Positions 57,549 through 64,000 of a stretch of 64,000 bases of DNA are shown here, one piece after another. The number at the start of each line of letters is the position of its first letter. Within the stretch, counting starts at the first letter, position 1. Source of the stretch: Palaemon carinicauda. Lineage: Eukaryota > Arthropoda > Malacostraca > Decapoda > Palaemonidae. The notes beneath the pieces were generated by a model that worked only from the letters and a program-made list of their open reading frames with translations, ran no database searches and had not been told where the DNA came from. Position numbers and translations under genes: made by a program. The stretch lies in assembly GCF_036898095.1 (NCBI RefSeq), contig NC_090729.1:73178102-73242101 (forward strand), written 5' to 3'.

Positions 57549-58222
57549 TACAGTGAACCCTCGTTTATCGCGGTAGATAGGTTCCAGACCCGACCGCGAT
57601 AGGTGAAAATCTGCGAAGTAGTGACACCATATTTACCTATTTATTTAACATGTATATTCGGACTTTTAAAACCTTCCCTTGTACGTAGTACTGTTAACAA
57701 ACTACCCTTTAATGTACAGAACACTTAATGCATGTACTACAGTACCCTAAACTAAAACAGGCACAAATATTAAAGGCGATTTTATATCAAGCGTTTCCTA
57801 AACACGCTAAAAAGCACGATAAAAAATGGCAACCAATGTTTTGTTTACGTTTATCTCTGATCATAATGAAGAAACAAACTCATTTAGTGTACACATATAT
57901 GTATAGGTTAGTTTTTGCATCGATTATATTGATTATACAGTATATTGATTTTGTTATTACCAATGTTTTACTTAATTTTTTTTAGGACTTCCAAATGAAA
58001 TGTTTTTCTTTATGACGCCGCCTGAAACGACGGTGTCATAAAGTACGCTCAGTAAACAACCACGCTCAGAACAAAGAAGGCATTTAACGCGCATGATGAA
58101 AGTGATAAATAATGATATTTACAATAAAAGCATTTACAAAATATGTTATTACAAATATTGTTTACCGTATCTATATAAAATCATACAGTACATACTGTAC
58201 GTAGCAAAGCAGGAAAACAATT

Positions 58223-58225
<3 letters not shown>

Positions 58226-58265
<40 letters not shown>
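58226..58265. repeat. (GA)n microsatellite in Tigger A
   Basis: About 40 bases of GA; the same place in Tigger B also has GA. Confidence 0.97.
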
Positions 58266-58269
<4 letters not shown>

Positions 58270-58564
58270 TTTACGTACGTAAATGTAAATTTTAAACAAA
58301 AAAAATATGATAGGTTACATCATGTATACTCTTCAGACTTTTAAAACCTTCCCTTTAACTTAATGCATACAGTACTAAACTATAAAACAGGCACAAATAT
58401 TAAAATGTTAGAATATTAAAGTAAAAAATAAAGATTGTTACTGTACTCACCACGAAAGAAGTTCAAGAAAAACTTGAATGATGATGGCGATGAATTTGCT
58501 GCACAGTAGAAATGATGATGATGAAGCTGATGATGTCTTCTACTGTGCAGCCAATGATAGTATT

Positions 58565-60430
58565 TTACGTCTCTTCAGACGGAGGTGTCTTTTCGTGAGA
58601 CACCTCTTCAACTTCTTCAATTTCTTCCGAAGGCGTACTAGCAGGAGGAACTGGCTCTTTTTTGCGAGGCAGGAAGAACATTGTGATCGGAAGTTGCTGC
58701 CGCTGCTTCTTTTTTCGCTCTAAGAGCATCCTGTAGGGAGTCATGATGTCATCGACCTTGTTGGAGAATTGCATAGACCGAACCATATCCTCGTCCCACT
58801 CTTGCAACATTTCTTTCGCCTCCTTCATATGGTTGCAGAACTTGGCAAGCCGTTCTAATGTTAAGCCCGTTTCTTCGACATTTTCTTGGGTCTCTTCCTG
58901 GGTTTCACTCTCTTCTACGCTTGCCGATTTCGTCAGGTCTTCTAGGTCTGCGTCAGTTAGCGGCTGGGAATGGCAGTCCAACAACTCGTCGACGTCTTCA
59001 GTCGTCATGTCGCCAAACCCGTCACCTCCAATTATGGCAGCCAACTGCACAGATTTGCGTATTGCAGAGTGTTGGATTTCCGACGGATTAAATCCCTCTT
59101 CGTCGTAAACAATCAGGGGCCACAACTTCTTCCAGCTCGCATTCACGGTTGCAAGTTTCATCTCTTGCAGTGCCTTCTGAATATTCTTCAGGCACGTGGC
59201 TATGGTGTACTGCTGCCAGTACGCCTTCAAGTTAAAATCTTCATCCTCATCATCTTGGGCAGCATCCACACACGCAACGAGGTCCGCCAAGGTATTCTTC
59301 GTGTAGAGGGCCTTGAACGCCCTGATAACCCCCTGGTCCATCGGTTGAATTAATGACGTGGTGTTGGGGGGCAGGAACTCAACCTGAACGCCCTTACGCG
59401 ACAGGTCAGTTGCGTGTCCACCAGCGTTATCCATAAGGAGAAGGATCTTGAATGGCAAGCCCTTCTCTAAGAGATATTCACTGACTTGCGGGATGAAACA
59501 CTGGTGGAACCAGTTGGAGGTCAGCATCTTCGTAATCCATGCTTTTGGATTATGCATCCAGTACACAGGAAGGAGATTCTTGTTTTTATTTTTCAAAGCG
59601 CGAGGATTTTTCAACTTATAATTAAGCCCCGGCTTTAGCAAAAATGCAGCAGCATTGCCACACATCACGAGGGTAACGCGATCCTTGAATGCTTTAAAGC
59701 CAGAGGCTTTGGCTTCTTCTTTGAACAGGAAAGTTCGCGACGGCATTCTCTTCCAAAACAAGCCGGTCTCATCCATATTAAACACTTGTTCCGGCTTGTA
59801 TCCACCTTTGGCGATAATGTTCTTGAAAGTCTCGTTCGCGTAAGTTTCAGCAGCGGCAGTGTCAGCCGAAGCAGCCTCGCCATGCAGGGAAACGCTTTTC
59901 AGGGCGAAGCGTTTCTGAAACTTTGCGAACCATCCTTTGCTGGCGGAAAAACGTTGTTTCTGACGCTGGGAATCAGTGGATGTCCCTGGTTGAGGTTCAT
60001 CTGCATCATCATCTTCTTCAGCATGGTTGCCATCGTCGTCTTGAGGTTCCTTTGCCGCAAAATTCTCATACAAGCTCAAAGCCTTTGTTCGGATGGTGTT
60101 CGTATCCAAGGCTATGTTCTTCTTCCGGCAGTCGGCAATCCACACAGCTAAAGCACCTTCCATGCGTACGATCATTTTATTACGCGTGGTAACGACTCGC
60201 TTCGCTGATCTGCTAAAGGTGATTGCAGCCGTCTTTCTAATGTTCGCCTCGTCCTCCTTGATATAGCGAACGGTGGATTCATTGATTCCAAAATGGCGGG
60301 CTGCGGCCGCGTAACTTCTACCGTCTTTCAACATATCGAGAAGCGTCACCTTCTCAGCAATCGTCATCATCCTTCGGTGGCGTTTAGGCTCACTACCAGC
60401 CTTAGTAGAAGCAGAACGCTTGGGAGCCAT
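58565..60430 (-). CDS. Tigger (pogo-type) transposase, intact
   Basis: A 621-residue uninterrupted protein, a normal length for Tigger. Residues 22-60 form a Psq/CENP-B-type helix-turn-helix (AEKVTLLDMLKDGRSYAAAA, GINESTVRYIK). A second CENP-B-type DNA-binding domain covers about 80-185. The DDE_1 catalytic domain follows, with D220 in VFNMDETGLFWK, D334 in LLLMDNAGGHA and D365 in LIQPMDQGVIRAF. D334 and D365 are 30 residues apart, fitting pogo/Tigger DD30D. The C-terminal third is acidic. It cuts at the terminal repeats and inserts at TA. All catalytic residues, both TIRs and the TA duplications are present, so it may be active and could mobilise Tigger B, C and D. Confidence 0.95.
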   Translation of the reverse strand: MAPKRSASTKAGSEPKRHRRMMTIAEKVTLLDMLKDGRSYAAAARHFGINESTVRYIKEDEANIRKTAAITFSRSAKRVVTTRNKMIVRMEGALAVWIADCRKKNIALDTNTIRTKALSLYENFAAKEPQDDDGNHAEEDDDADEPQPGTSTDSQRQKQRFSASKGWFAKFQKRFALKSVSLHGEAASADTAAAETYANETFKNIIAKGGYKPEQVFNMDETGLFWKRMPSRTFLFKEEAKASGFKAFKDRVTLVMCGNAAAFLLKPGLNYKLKNPRALKNKNKNLLPVYWMHNPKAWITKMLTSNWFHQCFIPQVSEYLLEKGLPFKILLLMDNAGGHATDLSRKGVQVEFLPPNTTSLIQPMDQGVIRAFKALYTKNTLADLVACVDAAQDDEDEDFNLKAYWQQYTIATCLKNIQKALQEMKLATVNASWKKLWPLIVYDEEGFNPSEIQHSAIRKSVQLAAIIGGDGFGDMTTEDVDELLDCHSQPLTDADLEDLTKSASVEESETQEETQENVEETGLTLERLAKFCNHMKEAKEMLQEWDEDMVRSMQFSNKVDDIMTPYRMLLERKKKQRQQLPITMFFLPRKKEPVPPASTPSEEIEEVEEVSHEKTPPSEET

Positions 60431-60731
60431 TGTACAGTAGGATTTACAGTAACAGAAAGTTCAACAAAAAGTTCAACTTAAAACAGTCACGCACGGCACA
60501 GATTAAAGTTCACAAACTTAACAACGTCTACTCAGCGATACGGCGTAAGAGAAAGTGGCCGCGAACAGAGGCTGGAAGTTGGAGATGCGGGCAAAACACC
60601 AATCACAGGCTAGATAACAAAACTTGAGTTCTGATTCGTCATCTATCAGCGCTTGAACCAATCACAACCCGTCTTATATGATACGTAGGTTACCAATTCA
60701 AAGTACAAGATACCCCGCGTATACTGTACAG

Positions 60732-60762
<31 letters not shown>

Positions 60763-60853
60763 TGATAATAATAATAATAATAATAATGATAATAATAATA
60801 ACAATAATAATTTTATTAACAACAACAATAATAATAATAATAACAATAATAAC
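60732..60853. repeat. (AAT)n microsatellite in Tigger A
   Basis: Degenerate AAT/ATA run with a few interruptions, upstream of the transposase start. A short CT run lies at 60,898-60,929. Confidence 0.93.
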
Positions 60854-61432
60854 AGCTTTACGTACGCTATTTTACGCTTTTGTTGTAGGACGTGTGTGTC
60901 TCTCTCTCTCTCTCTATCTCTCTCTCTCGTACGCTTATTCGAAATGTGATTTTTTGCAACAAAGAATATTATTGGATGCAGTACTACGTACGTATACATA
61001 CAAAAGATTCATGGAAAAGAAGCACATCCATTACATTTGTAGTACACTAGTAGCCATCAGCAGCCTTACACCATTCTAATATGGTATGACTGCATCTGAT
61101 TTGCGTTTCATGTTCGATTTAATTTTACTACGTACTGTATACAGTACTGAATTATCGTATGATCACATTCTCTTTTCGTGTTTTATTTCTTTCTGTGCTT
61201 AATTATATGTCATATGTAATGCAATGAACAATCAGTAAGAGCAGATATTACTAATTACAGTATTAATGGAATTACAGGTAACGAAATATCGTATTTGGGG
61301 TCTTCAGATATCGCGGTATTTTCGAAATTTCCGGAAAATCCGCGATATGTATATATATATGGGTTATGGAAAAAACCGGCGAAGTGGTGAATCCGCGATG
61401 GTCGAACCGCGAAGTAGCGAGGGTTCACTGTA

Positions 61433-61690
61433 TTTTGTTCTTGGTAGGAATATACTGGACGCTGCCTACCTGACATTGGATTCACCCCGAGAACAGTTGG
61501 TGTATGACCATAGTACTGTTCTTCAGTTGTCACCCAAGGTACTCTCAGTCTCCTCACTGCATACCGAGACCACTGTTATGAAGGTAACTGACCCTGAGCC
61601 TGATCAGGGAGTGTTCTCCGGAAATGCTCTTCTGTCCTTTAGTCAGGTGTCCAAGATCCAAGGAGATCATCGACAGATTCAATGTCATTA
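61433..61690 (+). pseudogene. Second retropepsin-like domain, C-terminal half
   Basis: It continues the reading of 49,445-49,825: VLGRNILDAAYLTLDSPREQ followed by LVYDHSTVLQLSPKV. The LGRN-hydrophobic-L pattern is the usual C-terminal landmark of retroviral-type proteases. A linker to integrase follows, broken by a stop near 61,690. Confidence 0.6.
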
Positions 61691-63025
61691 ACATTATCTT
61701 CTCTGAGGTTCCTGCATCTCGAGTTCTACCCTATAGGAGATGTTGGTCGGACCTGGAAGTACACCAGGGTTTGCTAGTGAAGCGGAACACAGATGGCTCA
61801 GTAGTTCCAGTAGTCACCTTCAATGTCCTGATTGACCTAGTTGCCGAGACACACCTCCAGAATGCTCACTGGGGGATCGGAAAAATTATTGCAATGCTCC
61901 GTCGATTCGTCTGGCACAGATCTTTGATTAATGTAACAGAGATATGTGCCGGATGTGTTGGGAATGTCAGACTTGTAGGGTCTCAAGGGAGGTGGTTGCC
62001 CCGCCGACCTTGAAAATAGTGACCGCTTCTCACTTTGAATTGGTTGCTATGGACCTTGTGAGTCTCCCAACAACCAGTACTGGTTTTATTGGGTGTCTGA
62101 TGGTAGTCAACCATTATTCCAAGTACTCATAAAGAATAAGAAGAGCAGTACGATATGCCAGCCGCTTGAAGACCGAGTTTTTCCTGTTATTCCTCGTATT
62201 CCAATCTGGATATTGACTGATAACGGCCCTGAGTTTATTTCCCATGAATTTACTGAGTGGTTGGAGCGGTACAATGTTGTACATGTGAAACCAACTCCGT
62301 ATAAACCCTCTAGTAATGGTGCAGTGGAGTGAGTGAATCATACAATTGGTGAGGTACTGAGGGTGATTTCTGGGGAATCTCAGAAATGGGACCAGTACTT
62401 ATCCTGAGCAGTTCTCGGCTACAACCATTCCTACCACACTGAGATTGGCTGTACTCCAGCTGAGAACATACTGAAGGGTGCTCACGATGTTGATAGTATC
62501 CCGTTGCTGTCAGCAGAAACGATAGACCCATGGGCTGAAGGACACCCTCGGTACAAACCGTTTAAAGAGGGCTCTCTGGTGCTTTAGAAGGTGCACCTTT
62601 TGGGACACCTTCTGACGAACAAGCTTATCCCTAGGCTTGAGGGGGTATTCCGTGTTATTAAGGTACACGAAAATAAGGTCACCTATGAGCTGCAAAGACT
62701 GCCTGATGGTGAACTGGTCATAGCTCACCATATCCAGTTAAAGGCCTGGTTTGAAACTCCAGTTTATCTTAGGAGGCACTTTCTCTGGTATCCAAAGGGT
62801 CCTGACCCTGTAACAGAGACTCCGAATAGTCCAGGATTCGTGGATGACAGTCCTACTTCCTCTGAAGTCTCTGAGAGTTCTGGTTCTAGTAGTGATGGCG
62901 ACTCCTATGGGGTGGCTGCAGTAGTTGCATCCTACCTTTTGTCCCATGATTGTAACAAGTCCCGACGACAGAGGAAAAGTCACTATCCTACTAGAGCTAT
63001 TACTCAGCCTAAGCCCATTCTTTAG
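61690..63025 (+). pseudogene. Gypsy integrase, broken
   Basis: The zinc-binding HHCC domain reads HLQNAHWGIGKIIAMLRRFV, with the cysteines in ICAGC and CQTCR in two frames. The catalytic core has FELVAMDLVSLPTTSTGFIG (first D), VNHYSKYS (Asn where Asp is usual), IWILTDNGPEF (second D) and YKPSSNGAVE (Glu). A TGA follows the core at 62,331. The C-terminal part (62,591-63,025) has FRVIKVHENKVTYELQRLPD, an SH3-like strand pattern, then a Ser/Asp-rich run. Several frameshifts and stops. It would have joined element DNA to the chromosome. Confidence 0.8.
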
Positions 63026-64000
63026 CCAGCTAGGACTTATGAGAGGAAAAAAGCACTGGATGCTTGGTTATATCCTCCAGAAAATTTTGATGAGACTCCT
63101 GTATTAAAGCCTGAATGGTTTCGAGATCGTTTGGTCCTTCAACTGTGGGAGAAGAGCCCCACTGAAATGTGTGAAACCCCAATTTTGTCTCCCGAATCGG
63201 TGGTTCACTGTCCAGTGCCTTAATTTCTAACGCCCCAGTTCTTAGCTTCTTCTTTCCGAGAGGAAGGTGTTGTTCATCCTCCGGGGAGTTGGGAATTCTG
63301 GGGTTTCTAGTATTCCGTTATTGGAACTGCTTTCTCTTGGTTCCAAGAGTTCCAGCCCAGATTGGTCAAGACCTGCTACTTTAGAAAGCCCTGTTTCTGA
63401 ATCGGCAGTGTCTATTCATCCTGATAATGACTTTCTCGGCTTTGTGACACCCGATTGTGACGACCGACTGTCGCCTGAAGATCCCACCTCTAGTGGATTT
63501 AGTCCCCCATGGACTAGGTCAAAAGGTCCTGTTCTTGACCTACCTTTAGTTCAGCCTCACGTCCTGGAGTGCAGACCTCGTCTTACTGACCAGCTGAATA
63601 CTATAGAGAGGGAACCATCCTCCATTCCTGAGTCACCTCAGAATTCAAACCCTTTCCTACATTCTGATGGTAGACTAATACACTGGTCAGAGCTCGAGGC
63701 TGAAATGGCACAGTCAGGTGTATCTAACCTGAAGGCTACAACACTGTTTGGGTCGCGCGAAACACAACTTTGCCCTGAGTTATCACCTGATTTTTCTGGA
63801 TTTTTATTGTCCTCTTCCGAGTCTACGGATTCTGTCTCTGGTTTAACTCAAAGAATGTCGATCACCCGCAGATACCAACTTATGCGAGGTTATCGATCGA
63901 TTAAAGACACCCAGCTTTTAACTGGAGAATCGCCGGCTTAGCCTGTCTCCGGTGCTGCGAGAAATTAATATGGCTTACCAGCAGATTGCTGAATTCCGGT
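63026..64000 (+). pseudogene. Gypsy polyprotein C-terminal tail, cut by window end
   Basis: After a stop at 63,025 coding-like sequence continues (AWLYPPENFDETPVLKPEWF). The long tail frame runs from 63,267 to 63,941 and matches 17,717-18,355 residue for residue except for scattered changes. It includes SSPDWSRPATLESPVSESAV and LFGSRETQLCPELSPDFSGF. This copy lacks the frameshift of the 17-kb copy at the DFSGF point but has its own near 63,880. The last stretch of the tail and the 3' LTR lie beyond the window. Confidence 0.65.

Larger units (their letters stand above)
57551..61430 (-). mobile_element. Tigger A: full-length pogo/Tigger DNA transposon, 3.9 kb
   Basis: Terminal repeats cagtgaaccctcgtttatcg at the left and cgaagtagcgagggttcact (then g) at the right, with the outer 13 bases perfectly inverted. 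TA duplications lie at 57,549-57,550 and 61,431-61,432. It contains one intact transposase on the minus strand. It sits at the outer edge of DIRS-3, so it is younger than that insertion. Confidence 0.96.
44100..64000 (+). mobile_element. Gypsy (Ty3) retrotransposon, interrupted twice, runs off the window
   Basis: Segments 44,100-49,825 and 61,431-64,000 form one element: LTR/PBS, gag, protease, RT, RNase H, OTU-like, second protease-like, integrase, tail. The gap holds DIRS-3 and Tigger A. Reading frame and protein homology resume exactly across the gap. Stops and indels occur in every gene. The 5' LTR start is not certain and the 3' LTR is outside. Confidence 0.85.

Noticed and set aside
58743..60151. 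Plus-strand frames of up to 127 codons
   Set aside because: Antisense shadows of the intact Tigger transposase.

Overview
This window looks like a eukaryotic, probably decapod crustacean, genomic segment made almost entirely of transposable elements. The reasons are dense AT/GA/CT/TG microsatellites, DIRS, Gypsy, copia, LINE and pogo/Tigger elements nested in one another, GT-AG intron signals, and an arrestin-domain-like host exon. There is no bacterial-style operon, rRNA or tRNA that I can see. The organism call is inference; the element classes follow from visible protein motifs and terminal repeats.

Layout. 1-6,366: a DIRS retrotransposon on the minus strand (DIRS-1), inserted in a decayed copia element whose 3' part and LTR fill 6,367-8,632. 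8,633-14,195: an internally deleted DIRS (DIRS-5, plus) holding a non-autonomous Tigger with a second Tigger nested inside it. 14,196-15,376: low-copy-looking DNA with a short exon resembling the start of an arrestin-domain protein. 15,377-22,665: a short interspersed repeat, two 5' fragments of another DIRS-like family (DIRS-6A and 6B, minus), a Gypsy 3' fragment between them and a Tigger in 6B. 22,666-23,001 contains a likely host exon (minus). 23,002-31,823: a near-complete DIRS (DIRS-4, plus). 32,165-32,340: a DIRS-6-like terminus. 32,350-41,690: a LINE (minus) split by DIRS-2 (33,795-40,196, minus). 41,691-43,070: a gag-like remnant. 43,080-44,060: unexplained DNA with a 36-nt coding minisatellite. 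About 44,100 to the window end: a Gypsy element split by DIRS-3 (49,826-57,548, plus) and by a full-length Tigger (57,551-61,430).

How the parts work. Each DIRS encodes gag, reverse transcriptase/RNase H with a methyltransferase-like C-terminal domain, and a tyrosine recombinase that would integrate a circular DNA. DIRS-2, -3 and -4 show the diagnostic DIRS plan: inverted terminal repeats plus an internal complementary region that is the complement of the joined element ends. The Gypsy element carries gag, protease, RT and RNase H, then an OTU-like stretch, a second retropepsin-like domain, integrase and a long C-terminal tail; it is broken by many stops and frameshifts. The only apparently intact enzyme genes are the Tigger transposase (58,565-60,430, minus), the DIRS-4 gag (25,698-27,638) and the tyrosine recombinases of DIRS-4 and DIRS-3.

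The insertions give a relative history: LINE before DIRS-2; copia before DIRS-1; Gypsy before DIRS-3 before Tigger A; DIRS-5 before Tigger B before the inner Tigger. Host coding sequence is limited to two short candidate exons, on opposite strands.
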